Source: Methylobacterium sp. NMS14P (GTDB taxonomy: Bacteria > Pseudomonadota > Alphaproteobacteria > Rhizobiales > Beijerinckiaceae). Taken from it: a stretch of DNA of 64,000 nucleotides. A model generated the notes under the pieces. It saw only the letters and a program-made list of their open reading frames with translations. It was not told the origin of the DNA and searched no databases. The DNA is taken from the NCBI RefSeq assembly GCF_028583545.1, contig NZ_CP087106.1, positions 3,964,501-4,028,500 of the forward strand. The letters run 5' to 3'. Both the position numbers and the translations under genes were made by a program. Positions 51,619 to 59,599 of the stretch are shown here, piece after piece; the first letter of the stretch is position 1; each line of letters starts with the position of its first letter.

Positions 51619-52713
51619 TCAGCGGGGCTCGGACTCGGACTCGTCGCGCCACGCCCGGCCGGACGGCCCGGCGGTGCCCTCCGGCGGGCCGGGATCGCGG
51701 GCGCCGCCCGCGCGCTTCACGATCTCGTAGAGGCCGAGCATCGCCAGGGCGGTCACGAACGGCACGACGTAGTAGCAGCCGCGGAACAGCAGCAGCGAGG
51801 TCAGCACCTCGTTGCGCGGCAGGCTCGACAGGGCGAGGAGCACGGTGGCCTCGAACACCCCGATGCCGCCGGGCGCGTTCGACGCGATCCCCAGCATGGC
51901 GGCGAGCACGTAGATCGCCAGGAAGGTGGTGAAGCCCAGCGTCGTCTCCTGGGGCAGCAGGACGTAGAGCACCGCCGCCGCCGCGCAGACGTCGCCGATG
52001 CCGACGAGCATCTGGCCGATCGACACGGAGGCCCCGGGCAGCTCCAGGCGCCAGTGCTTCACGGTGATGCTGCGCTTCTTGGCCGACACCCAGGCGAGGT
52101 AGCCGAGCACCAGGGCGAGCGCCGCGAGGCCGACACCCTGGTTGATCCGAATCGACGTGAAGGCGAGCCCGGCGAGCTGGCCGGCCTCGATGATCAGGCT
52201 CAGGCCCAGCACCACGCCCATGCCGAGCCAGAAGGTGAAGCCGGCGATGACGGTGAGGGCGGCGATCTTGGCCGTCGAGAGGCCCTGCCGGGCGTAGATC
52301 CAGTATCGGATCGTCCCGGCGGTGAGCAGCGGGAAGCCGAGGGTGAAGCTCACCGCGTAGCTCGTGAACGAGGCGAGCGCGGTGATCCGGTACGGCACCT
52401 TGATCTTGAGCTGGCGCAGGGCCAGCGCGTCGTAGCCGGTCAGGAACAGGTAGCTGACGCCGACGAACAGGAAGGCGAGTCCGAGCTGCTCGGCGGTCGC
52501 GGCCGCGATGGCGCTGCGCACCTCCGCCCAGCTGACGCTCTGCACGAGCTTCCACAGGACGCCGAGGGAGACCGCGAACAGCACGATGCTGGCCGCCGTG
52601 CCGATCCAGGCATAGCGGCTGCGCCGGCTCTTCCGCTTCGAGCCCGCTTCGGCATCGTGCTGGACCGGCTCGACCGGCTCGGCCGGACTCCGGTGCTGTC
52701 CCTGAAAATTCAT
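51619..52713 (-). CDS. Lysylphosphatidylglycerol-synthase-like/flippase-like membrane protein
   Basis: The roughly 364-residue product has about eight to nine transmembrane helices and the signature of the LPG synthase transmembrane (UPF0104) family: a late NAPGGIGVFEATVLLALSSL motif and FLTGYDALALRQLKIKVPYR. It lacks the C-terminal aminoacyl-transferase domain of MprF, so it may be a lipid flippase-like protein only. Start choice is uncertain: ATG 52713 is used, while ATGs at 52806 and 52827 would give longer, basic N-termini. It lies directly upstream of phoR, suggesting an operon. Confidence 0.8.
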   Translation of the reverse strand: MNFQGQHRSPAEPVEPVQHDAEAGSKRKSRRSRYAWIGTAASIVLFAVSLGVLWKLVQSVSWAEVRSAIAAATAEQLGLAFLFVGVSYLFLTGYDALALRQLKIKVPYRITALASFTSYAVSFTLGFPLLTAGTIRYWIYARQGLSTAKIAALTVIAGFTFWLGMGVVLGLSLIIEAGQLAGLAFTSIRINQGVGLAALALVLGYLAWVSAKKRSITVKHWRLELPGASVSIGQMLVGIGDVCAAAAVLYVLLPQETTLGFTTFLAIYVLAAMLGIASNAPGGIGVFEATVLLALSSLPRNEVLTSLLLFRGCYYVVPFVTALAMLGLYEIVKRAGGARDPGPPEGTAGPSGRAWRDESESEPR

Positions 52714-52864
52714 GCCGATCGGCGTCCGCCCTTCCGGCTGCGCGGCCCGGCCGAAGGCCGTCAGCCCGTGCCGGAATCTCCCGGACCGCGGCCCGTCGCC
52801 CCGCATGTAGGCCGAACCGGCGCGCAAGGCCAGGGAAGGCGGGCCCGTGACGGGCGATCTATCC

Positions 52865-53494
52865 TCAGGCGGAGGCCCGATCGAGGATCGCGGCCGCCTC
52901 CGCGAGGCCGCGCCGGATCCGCTCGGGCACCTCCGGCGAGGTGCAGACGTAGGTCGGGCTCGGGTGCGGCACCCGGATCACCGGCAGGTCGGCGCGGAGC
53001 GCCGCGAGGGCAGGCGCCGCCTCCCCGGCGAAGCGGCCGGCCAGCACCGCCACGGCGAGGCGCGGCAGCAGGTCGAGGAGCGGGGCCAGATAGGGCGCGG
53101 CCGCCGCGACCTCCGCCCGGCGGGGCGCCCGGTTGCGGGCGCCCTCGGCGTGGATCAGCCAGGGAACCGCGTTCCAGATCAGCGTGTCGGCCCGGCTGAG
53201 CCCGGCCTCGGCGAGGAAGCGGAACAGGTTCGCGGCCGTGCCGTTCGCGCTGTCGCGGGTGACGAAGCCGGTGCGCAGCACCGCCGGGCCGGGCGTCTCG
53301 AGGAGGAGGAGCATCCGCGCGCCGACGCCACCGTCCAGGGGATCGGGCGCCGGGACCGGGGCACCGCGCTCGGCGGAGATCCGCGCGGCGAGCGCCCGGA
53401 TCGGCGCGATGTGGGGGCTGTCGATCAGGGCGCGGCGGGCCGCGAGGGCCTCCGGATCGGCCAGCGCCTTCGGCGCCATCGGCTCAGCCGGCAT
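52865..53494 (-). CDS. Uracil-DNA glycosylase family protein
   Basis: The 209-residue product has the UDG-superfamily pattern: LLETPGP (residues 64-70, active-site loop type), SANGTAANLFRFL, WNAVPW (107-112) and the C-terminal HPSP (177-180) that contacts DNA in UDGs. The motifs differ from canonical family 1 Ung, so the base specificity is open. The ATG at 53494 overlaps the PIG-L stop by 11 bases; ATG 53479 is an alternative. Its coupling to a deacetylase gene is unexpected and probably reflects shared transcription rather than shared function. Confidence 0.8.
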   Translation of the reverse strand: MPAEPMAPKALADPEALAARRALIDSPHIAPIRALAARISAERGAPVPAPDPLDGGVGARMLLLLETPGPAVLRTGFVTRDSANGTAANLFRFLAEAGLSRADTLIWNAVPWLIHAEGARNRAPRRAEVAAAAPYLAPLLDLLPRLAVAVLAGRFAGEAAPALAALRADLPVIRVPHPSPTYVCTSPEVPERIRRGLAEAAAILDRASA

Positions 53495-54242
53495 CGAGGC
53501 CGGGGATCGCGGGGCCGCGGGGGGCCGACCGCCGGAAGCGCTCGATGCCCCGCTCCCGGGCGAGGCGCGCGTCGAGGCCGGCCACGCCGCCGAACTGGAA
53601 TCCGATCTGGCTGGCATAGGCCGCGCAGGCGGCGCGCTTCCGGTCCTGCGCGTCCGGGGCGAGGGTCACGGTCTGCTCGGAAAGCTCGGCGAACAGGGCC
53701 GCGAGCGGCTCCCGGGGAGCGGTCTCGCGCACCGTGTAGGGAAAGTCGCGCCACCACAGGATCGGGGGAAGCGGGTCGAGACTGCGCAGCGCCCGGACCG
53801 CCTGGACGTGATCGACATGGCCGCCGATCGCCTGGGGTGCGAGGAGGAGATCCGGTCTCTCGACAGCGATCAGCTCCGCGATGGCGGGCCCGAGGTCGGC
53901 CGCGATGCCGTCATCCGCGCGGGCCTCGGAAAAGAGTTCCGGCGCCGAGCCGTAGCCCCGGTGCGGCGCCTCTCGGAACGGCAGGTGCACGGGCGGGGCG
54001 ATGCCGAGCGCGGCGGCGGCCTCGATGTCTTCATCCCGGCGCAGCGCCATGTAGTCGACCTCGGCCGGCAGGCCCTTGTCGAGCTGGCAGGCGAGCGCGA
54101 AGCCCCTCGGCTCGGCGACGCTGCCGGTGAGCAGGGTTGCCATGACAACGCGCCAGCCAGCTTGCGCGAGGCTTGCCAGGAGGCCGCCGCACGAGAAGGC
54201 CGCGTCGTCGAGATGGGGCGAGAGGGCGAGCGCGGTGGGCAT
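53484..54242 (-). CDS. PIG-L family deacetylase
   Basis: The 252-residue product has the LmbE/PIG-L zinc motif ALSPHLDDAAFSCGG (His10, Asp12, Asp13) and the third ligand region GGHVDHVQAV (His142, Asp144, His145). These enzymes remove acetyl groups from N-acetylglucosamine units in glycolipids, in mycothiol precursors (MshB) and in bacillithiol (BshB). Here it lies downstream of a GT4 glycosyltransferase and in a region with inositol-phosphate synthase, so a deacetylated amino-sugar product is a reasonable inference. The start codon at 54242 gives the exact family N-terminus. Confidence 0.88.
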   Translation of the reverse strand: MPTALALSPHLDDAAFSCGGLLASLAQAGWRVVMATLLTGSVAEPRGFALACQLDKGLPAEVDYMALRRDEDIEAAAALGIAPPVHLPFREAPHRGYGSAPELFSEARADDGIAADLGPAIAELIAVERPDLLLAPQAIGGHVDHVQAVRALRSLDPLPPILWWRDFPYTVRETAPREPLAALFAELSEQTVTLAPDAQDRKRAACAAYASQIGFQFGGVAGLDARLARERGIERFRRSAPRGPAIPGLDAG

Positions 54243-54284
54243 GGTTCAGAGCCTGTCGGCTGGGACGACACTCAACCCTCGACC

Positions 54285-54330
54285 GCATCCTGAGATGCCG
54301 CAGCGTAGCGGAGGCCTCGAAGGATGAGGG
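54285..54330. repeat. Short intergenic repeat, family D half-copy
   Basis: CATCCTGAGATGCCGCAGCG, then TAGCGGAGGCCTCGAAGGATGAG, matches the right arm of the inverted repeat at 58437-58556, read in the opposite direction. It lies between the glycosyltransferase and PIG-L genes. Confidence 0.6.
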
Positions 54331-54363
54331 CGTGGATCGGGATTCCCGAATCTGGCGGATCCC

Positions 54364-55602
54364 TCAGAGCAGGTGCGGCTCGGCGCGGAAGCGGCAGGTC
54401 GGATCGTGGGGCAGGTCCGGCGAGAAGTCGGTGGCCGGCCGCTCGTCGCGCACCCGCGCGTAGACCTCCATGATCTGCCGCCCGACCGCGTGCCACGAGT
54501 AGACCCGCCGGCACTCCTCGAGCCCGGCCGTCGCGATGCGGCGGCGCAGGTCGGCGTCCGTGATGATCCGGGTCAGCGCGGCGGCCTGCGCCGGGACGTC
54601 GCCCGGGTTGACCAGCAGCCCGTTCTCCCCGTCGCGCAGGCAGTCCGAGACGCCGACCGCGTGGCACGAGACGGTGGCGAGCCCGGCCGCGAGCGCCTCC
54701 AGGATCGTGTTGGAGAAGCCCTCCGCGTAGGTCGGCGAGACGAAGACGTCGGCGCGGCGGTAGAGGTCGGGCACGGAGCCGTACTCGGCGTAGCCCGTGA
54801 AGGCGATCTCGCGCTCCGAGAAGGCGCGCTCCGCGGCGAGCGCCCTGGCGGGGTCCACGTCGGGCCCGATCCCCGAGACGGTGGCGGCGAACGGCGTGCC
54901 CTGCGCGCGCAGGATCGCCAGGGCCTCGATGAAGTCGAGCACGCCTTTCCGGCGGTCGACCCGGCCGTGGTAGAACAGCCGGACCGGGCCCGCATGGGGC
55001 GCGGGCAGGCCGTCGGGCGTGCCCTGCGCGAACCGGTCGGTGTCGACCGCGCCGGGCACGATGGTGAAGCGGGCGGGGTCCGACCCGAGCCGCTCGCAGA
55101 CCTCGTCCACGAAGGAGGCGCCGCCGATCAGCAGCGCGTTGGCGTGGGCCAGCACCTCGCACATGGCGACCCGGTGGGTCTCGCAGCAGGATCCGACCCA
55201 GTGGCCGTCGCCACCCTGGATCGAGACGACGCTCGGCACGCCCAGCTCGCGGGCGGCGAGCAGGACCGCCCAGCCGGTCGGGTAGCCGTACTGGGCATGC
55301 AGGATGTCGAAGGGTTTCCGGGCGTGCTCTCGGGCGATCGCGTCCACCATCGTGGCGATGTCGCGCTCGAAATCGCCCGACGTCTGCTCGCCGAGCTGTT
55401 CCAGGCCGATCACCCGGACCCCCGGCACCGGCGGCGGCGGCCCGCCCCCGTAGACCCGGGTTCCGAAGGCGTCGCCCCGGTACTGCGAGATCATCGTGAC
55501 ATCGTGGCCGGCGCCGACCAGCTCGCGCAGAAGGTTCTGCGCGTAGACGCTCATGCCCGATATCGCCGGGAAGTAGCGGCGGCTGAGGAAGAGGATTCTC
55601 AT
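54364..55602 (-). CDS. GT4-family glycosyltransferase
   Basis: The 412-residue GT-B fold enzyme has a Gly-rich N-terminal loop (RRYFPAISGMSVYAQNLLRE), the acceptor-side QYGYPTGWAVLL and GGDGHWVG, and the nucleotide-sugar site FYHGRVDRRKGVLDFIEALA plus the E-x7-E motif in YAEGFSNTILEALAAGLATV. Retaining GT4 enzymes use UDP- or GDP-sugars. The closest pathway logic with Ino1 and PIG-L is the mycothiol MshA step (glycosylation of inositol phosphate), but this is inference; GT4 enzymes also build capsule and LPS. Start at the ATG at 55602. Confidence 0.85.
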   Translation of the reverse strand: MRILFLSRRYFPAISGMSVYAQNLLRELVGAGHDVTMISQYRGDAFGTRVYGGGPPPPVPGVRVIGLEQLGEQTSGDFERDIATMVDAIAREHARKPFDILHAQYGYPTGWAVLLAARELGVPSVVSIQGGDGHWVGSCCETHRVAMCEVLAHANALLIGGASFVDEVCERLGSDPARFTIVPGAVDTDRFAQGTPDGLPAPHAGPVRLFYHGRVDRRKGVLDFIEALAILRAQGTPFAATVSGIGPDVDPARALAAERAFSEREIAFTGYAEYGSVPDLYRRADVFVSPTYAEGFSNTILEALAAGLATVSCHAVGVSDCLRDGENGLLVNPGDVPAQAAALTRIITDADLRRRIATAGLEECRRVYSWHAVGRQIMEVYARVRDERPATDFSPDLPHDPTCRFRAEPHLL

Positions 55603-55647
55603 CGTTGTACCATGGGACGCGTTCCGCCGGTGACGGAGCGCGACCTG

Positions 55648-55795
55648 CCCCCTCTCCCGTGCGGGAGAGGATTGGGGTGAGGGGTGAGAAAGTTGAGGTT
55701 TGAGCGCCCCATCGGCGCGCCCACCGGTCGCGCCTCATCCGGGCAGTACTCAACCCTCACCCTGTCCCTCTCCCGCACGGGAGAGGGGACCCGCG
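55648..55795. repeat. Paired palindromic intergenic repeat, family A copy 3
   Basis: Two palindromes (55650-55670 and 55766-55787, CCCTCTCCCG...CGGGAGAGG) flank about 95 bases with inverted GGGGTGAGGGGTGAG and CTCAACCCTCACCCTG. This is the most complete copy in the window and lies between the isomerase-like and glycosyltransferase genes. The rest of the 55603-55912 gap shows nothing else. Confidence 0.75.
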
Positions 55796-55912
55796 CGCGA
55801 TCTCGAAGCCGGGCGGTCGAAGTGAATGTCGGAGCCAACATGCCAGACTGGGGCCGGACTCCGCGCCATACCGGAACGATGACTTGCGCGCCATCAGTTG
55901 AGGCGGCCGTGC

Positions 55913-56785
55913 TCACTGCCATTGCCGCCGCGTCTCCTGCTCGCCGGCCAGGACCGGGCCGGGCCGTCGGCAGCCGCGGAGATACTCGAGTGCCTGCGGG
56001 ATCATCACGTCGGCCCGGTGGCTCTCGCGGGAGAGCTCGACGCAGATCAGTTTGCCGAAGCCGACCTCTTCCAGCGCCTCCAGCACGCCCGGCACGTCCA
56101 TATCGCCCTCGCCGAAGGGCAGGTGGATGTGGCTGCCGCGCTTCATGTCCTCGATCGCCACGGTGCCGATCCGGTCGGAGAACTCCCGCACGGCCGCCGC
56201 CGGCTCCCGCTCGCCCGTGACGAGGCAGTGGCCGGTGTCGAGGGCGAGCTTCAGGCCCGGCACGGCGAGGGCCGCGTAATCGTCGAGCGTCTCGATCAGC
56301 ATGCCGGGCTCGGGCTCCAGGCAGGGCACGATGCCGGACTCGGCCGCGAAGGCTGCGACCTCGTGCAGCCCCTCGACCAGCCAGCGCCGGGCCTCGCCGT
56401 GATCGACGCCGGGTTTCGGCACGCCGGCCCAGAACGAGACCGCTTCGGCGGAGAGCATCGCGCCGATCTCGATCGCCCGCTTGAGGAAGCCGACCCGCCG
56501 GGCGCGGCCCGCGGCGTCGGCGGTCACCAGCGTCGGCTCGTGCTTGGCGGACGGATCGAGCAGGAAGCGGGCGCCCGTCTCGATGACGCAGGTCAGCTCC
56601 AGCTTCTCCAGCAGGCTCGCCACCCGGCCGGCCTCCGCTGCCCAGGTGTCGGCGAAGGGGTCGAGGTGGTGGATGTCGAGGGTGAGCGCCACGCCGTCGT
56701 AGCCCGCCGCCTTGATCAGGTGGATCGCGTCGTCGAGGCGGTGGTTGGCCGCGCCGTTGGTGTTGTAGGCGAACCGGAGCGTCAC
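55913..56785 (-). CDS. Xylose-isomerase-like TIM-barrel (sugar-phosphate isomerase/epimerase family)
   Basis: The 290-residue product reads as an AP-endonuclease-2/xylose-isomerase-like TIM barrel: RFAYNTNGAANHRLDDAIHL at strand 1, LTLDIHHLDPF, SFWAGVPKPG, LEPEPGMLIETLDDYAALA, LALDTGHC with metal-binding Asp/His, and HLPFGEGDMDVPGVLEALEE. The metal ligands (Glu, Asp, His, Glu) seem intact. Relatives include inosose dehydratase IolE and various epimerases. The GTG start overlaps the YcaO stop by four bases (GTGA), so the two act in one translation unit. The substrate is probably a cyclitol or sugar (inference). Confidence 0.85.
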   Translation of the reverse strand: MTLRFAYNTNGAANHRLDDAIHLIKAAGYDGVALTLDIHHLDPFADTWAAEAGRVASLLEKLELTCVIETGARFLLDPSAKHEPTLVTADAAGRARRVGFLKRAIEIGAMLSAEAVSFWAGVPKPGVDHGEARRWLVEGLHEVAAFAAESGIVPCLEPEPGMLIETLDDYAALAVPGLKLALDTGHCLVTGEREPAAAVREFSDRIGTVAIEDMKRGSHIHLPFGEGDMDVPGVLEALEEVGFGKLICVELSRESHRADVMIPQALEYLRGCRRPGPVLAGEQETRRQWQ

Positions 56786-58383
56786 GCCGCCCTCCCCTTC
56801 CGCTGGGCGAGGCGGAACGGCGCGTGGTGCGATTCTGGCTCGCGGTAGAGCGGATAGTGCCGCCCGACGATCCGCTCGGCCAGGGCCACGTCGAACAGCG
56901 GCTGGCCGCCGAACCGCTCCAGGGCTTCAGGGGTCAGGCGCACCGGCCGCAGGGTCTCGCTCTCGGTGCCGAACTTGATCAGCGGATGGTCGCGGTCGAG
57001 GAGCTTCTTCGTGTTGCGCTCGCCGATCCGGTAGTAGCTCATGGTCTCGACCTCGAGCCCCGGCACGATCGCCTTCACCACGCCGACCCCGCCGCCCGGG
57101 GGCGTGCAGTCGACGTAGAGCACGTCGAACCCCGCCTCCAGGAGCCGGTCGCAGGCAATCTTCCCCCGGGCGTGGCCGTCGGCGGCCGGGGTCGAGGGCA
57201 GCTCGGCGAAGCGCTTCGTGCTCCGCTCGGAATAGACCGTGTCGGCCAGCACGCCGCGCAGGTCGGCCGCCGGCATCTCGATCCATTGGAGCATGGCCTG
57301 GAGGGCGCGGCTCTCCTCGAGGTCCAGGCTGGGCAGCGCCTTCTGGATGAACGCGTCGACGTAGCCCGGCGGGGTCACCGTGGCGGCCATGTCGAGGGGG
57401 CCGTGGCCGAAGGTCTTGCGCACTCGCGCCGCCTGGAACTCCAGCAGCGCCTTGCGCAGGGCCCGCTCCCGGTCCGGATCGCAGGCCTCGCCGCAGGCCG
57501 AGAGCGCGATCGGCGCCGGCGTGCGCGCCGGATCCTCGTCGTAGCCGACGACGTAGAGGTTGGTGAGGCCGAACTGGTCGGTGGCGAATTTCGGCAGTGC
57601 GCGGATGCCGAGCTCCTTCAGCCGGGCCAGCATCGCGGCGTTCTCGGGGCCGATGCCGTCGAGGTCGAGCATCACGCCCTGGTCGAGGGCCCGGAACAGC
57701 AGGCCGTTGCCGTCCCGCTGGAGCAGCTCCAGCACGCCGTGGCCCAGCGCGAAGGGCACGTCGGGCCCGGCGCCGAGACCGTTGGTGATCAGGTTGGTGA
57801 AGGGTTTGTAGCCCTCCGACAGCTCGAAATAGTCGGTGGCGGCGACGTCGAGCGGCATCAGGACGATCTCGCCGGTGGCGTGGCGGATGCTCGGCGTCCA
57901 CTCGAGCACCGTGTCGCGGCCGACCGGGGAGCCGGCGGGCAGGCACAGGGTCAGCGGGTCGGTGACCGACTTGGCTCCGTAGACGCGGGCGAGATCGGTG
58001 TAGCTCGCCCGCTCCTTCGCGCGGGGCAGCACCGCGAGCGACGGCATCAGGTTCTCGGCGATCTCCGCGACGGCGCCGATCAGCGCCTCGTCGTCGGTGG
58101 CGCCGTAGCCGATGCCCGACGGCATCGCGCCGACGAAGAACGGGTCGTCGAGGAACAGGGCCACGAACCAGACCGGGATGCCGGTGCGGTCGAGGGGCGC
58201 CAGCGGGAAGCCGACGACGCGCCCCTCCGGCAGCACGTCGAGATAGGCCCTGACCGGGTCGGGCAAGGTCTCGGGCAGGCCCTCGATCGGCCGCCTGGCG
58301 CCGAAGCGGTAGGGGCGCGGCGCCTTGATCCGCTCGTGGCGGGCGCGGTCGTCCTGGTCGTGGAAGGCGTCTGCGTTGCTCAA
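56782..58383 (-). CDS. YcaO-family protein
   Basis: The 533-residue product has YcaO ATP-binding landmarks: PSGIGYGATDDEALIGAVAE (residues 88-107, the Gly-rich element with acidic helix), FTNLITNGLGAGPDVPFALG (195-214) and HGVLELLQRDGNGLLF (215-230, ELxxRD element with Gln in place of the usual Glu). Late motifs include CTPPGGGVGVVKAIVPGLEV. YcaO enzymes use ATP to activate amides for azoline, thioamide or amidine formation. No precursor peptide, TfuA or E1-like partner is near, and the Pro-rich C-terminus of RiPP cyclases is absent. The start is TTG at 58383, with GGGA seven bases before it. Confidence 0.85.
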   Translation of the reverse strand: MSNADAFHDQDDRARHERIKAPRPYRFGARRPIEGLPETLPDPVRAYLDVLPEGRVVGFPLAPLDRTGIPVWFVALFLDDPFFVGAMPSGIGYGATDDEALIGAVAEIAENLMPSLAVLPRAKERASYTDLARVYGAKSVTDPLTLCLPAGSPVGRDTVLEWTPSIRHATGEIVLMPLDVAATDYFELSEGYKPFTNLITNGLGAGPDVPFALGHGVLELLQRDGNGLLFRALDQGVMLDLDGIGPENAAMLARLKELGIRALPKFATDQFGLTNLYVVGYDEDPARTPAPIALSACGEACDPDRERALRKALLEFQAARVRKTFGHGPLDMAATVTPPGYVDAFIQKALPSLDLEESRALQAMLQWIEMPAADLRGVLADTVYSERSTKRFAELPSTPAADGHARGKIACDRLLEAGFDVLYVDCTPPGGGVGVVKAIVPGLEVETMSYYRIGERNTKKLLDRDHPLIKFGTESETLRPVRLTPEALERFGGQPLFDVALAERIVGRHYPLYREPESHHAPFRLAQRKGRAA

Positions 58384-58436
58384 GTCGTGTTCCCGTCTGC
58401 CGCGAACCGCCCGCCTTCCCAGCTTCGCCCCACCCA

Positions 58437-58556
58437 CCCCCTCATCCAGAGGTGACCGCCAGAGCGGTCCTCGAAGGAGGGTTCCAGATGGCACCGGGAT
58501 CCCTGGAGCCCTCCTCCGAGGCCTCCGCTGCGCTCCGGCACCTCAGGATGAGGGGG
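58437..58556. repeat. Inverted-repeat intergenic element, family D
   Basis: The left arm (CCCCCTCATCC...GAGGTG, later GAAGGAGGGTTCCAG) mirrors the right arm (CTGGAGCCCTCCTCCGAGG, then CCTCAGGATGAGGGGG) over about 50 bases each. It lies upstream of the YcaO start, inside the 220-base gap after the Gfo/Idh gene. A half-copy lies at 54285-54330. Confidence 0.75.
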
Positions 58557-58603
58557 TGAGTGGGAGATGCTTGGGTTGGTTGCGTGATCGAATTTCCTGT
58601 CCG

Positions 58604-59599
58604 CTACCCCTGCCCGTAGGCGCGGGCGACGAGCCGCATCGTGTGAAAGTCGCGGGACGCCGCGTACGCCGCCCGCTCCTCGGGCCGGCGCAGGGCCGAG
58701 CCGAAGGCGCGCACCTGCTCGGTGAAGGGCGAGCTGTCGGTGTCGAAGGCGAGCGCCTCCGTGCGGCCGCTGGCGCCGTCGATGAAGGTCAGGGACCCGC
58801 CGGCCGTCTGGCCCATCGTGTTCTCGGCGACGAGCAGGCCCTTCGTGCCGACCACCTCCAGGCGGCGGCGCGGCAGCGCGTCGGGGCAGTTGTAGGCGAC
58901 GTGCAGGCTCGCCAGGGCGCCGCTCGCGGTCCGCCCGATCAGCAGGGCACCGTCGTCGACCGCGTAATCCTGGGCCTTGGTCTGGGTCAGGGCCGCGAGG
59001 TCAGCGATCGGCTCGCCGAGCAGGAAGTCCACGAGGTCGAGCCCGTGCGGGGCGAGGTCCATCAGCGCGCCGCCCCCGGCCTGCGCTGCGTCGATCCGCC
59101 AGTTCGGCTGGCCGGCCTCCGACCAGTCGCGCCCGAGCCAGCAGGCGTAGACGATCCGCACGGTCGTGACCGTGCCGAGCCGCGCGGCCGCGACCTGAGC
59201 ACGGATCGCCCGGTGGGCCGGGTGGTGCCGCTGGTCGAAGGCGGTGCCGTAGAAGATTCTCTGCGACTCGACCGCGCGGACGATGGCCTCGGCGTCACCG
59301 AGCGTCGCCGCCATCGGCTTCTCGCAGAGCACCGCCTTGCCGGCGGCGGCCAGCGCCTCCACGGCGCCGCGGTGGAGGTGGTTCGGCGTCGCCACGTAGA
59401 CCGCCTCGACCTCGGGCTCGGCGATGAGGCTGGCGAGGTCGGAATGGACGCGCGCGCCCGCACGCTCGGCGGCCGCGCGGCTCTCCGGGTTCGGATCGCA
59501 GACGGCGACCAGGCGGTGTCCGGCCGCGCGGATGCCGGGCTCCATGTAGTCGCGGGCAACCCAGCCGTAGCCGACGATGCCCCAGCCGACCGCGTCCAT
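58604..59599 (-). CDS. Gfo/Idh/MocA-family oxidoreductase
   Basis: The 331-residue NAD(P)-dependent dehydrogenase has the Rossmann motif WGIVGYGWVARDYM, VYVATPNHLHRGAVEALAAA, the catalytic-Lys motif LCEKPMAATL (EKP at residues 93-95), and the C-terminal substrate segment GGGALMDLAPHGLDLVDFLL. Family members oxidise sugars and cyclitols, including myo-inositol. Its ATG shares one base with the stop of the methyltransferase gene (TGATG), so translation is coupled. With inositol-phosphate synthase upstream, a cyclitol substrate is likely (inference). Confidence 0.88.
   Translation of the reverse strand: MDAVGWGIVGYGWVARDYMEPGIRAAGHRLVAVCDPNPESRAAAERAGARVHSDLASLIAEPEVEAVYVATPNHLHRGAVEALAAAGKAVLCEKPMAATLGDAEAIVRAVESQRIFYGTAFDQRHHPAHRAIRAQVAAARLGTVTTVRIVYACWLGRDWSEAGQPNWRIDAAQAGGGALMDLAPHGLDLVDFLLGEPIADLAALTQTKAQDYAVDDGALLIGRTASGALASLHVAYNCPDALPRRRLEVVGTKGLLVAENTMGQTAGGSLTFIDGASGRTEALAFDTDSSPFTEQVRAFGSALRRPEERAAYAASRDFHTMRLVARAYGQG

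Noticed and set aside
58384..58603. Possible YcaO precursor peptide in the gap before the YcaO gene
   Set aside because: The gap is almost filled by an inverted repeat, and no short frame with a ribosome-binding site was seen.
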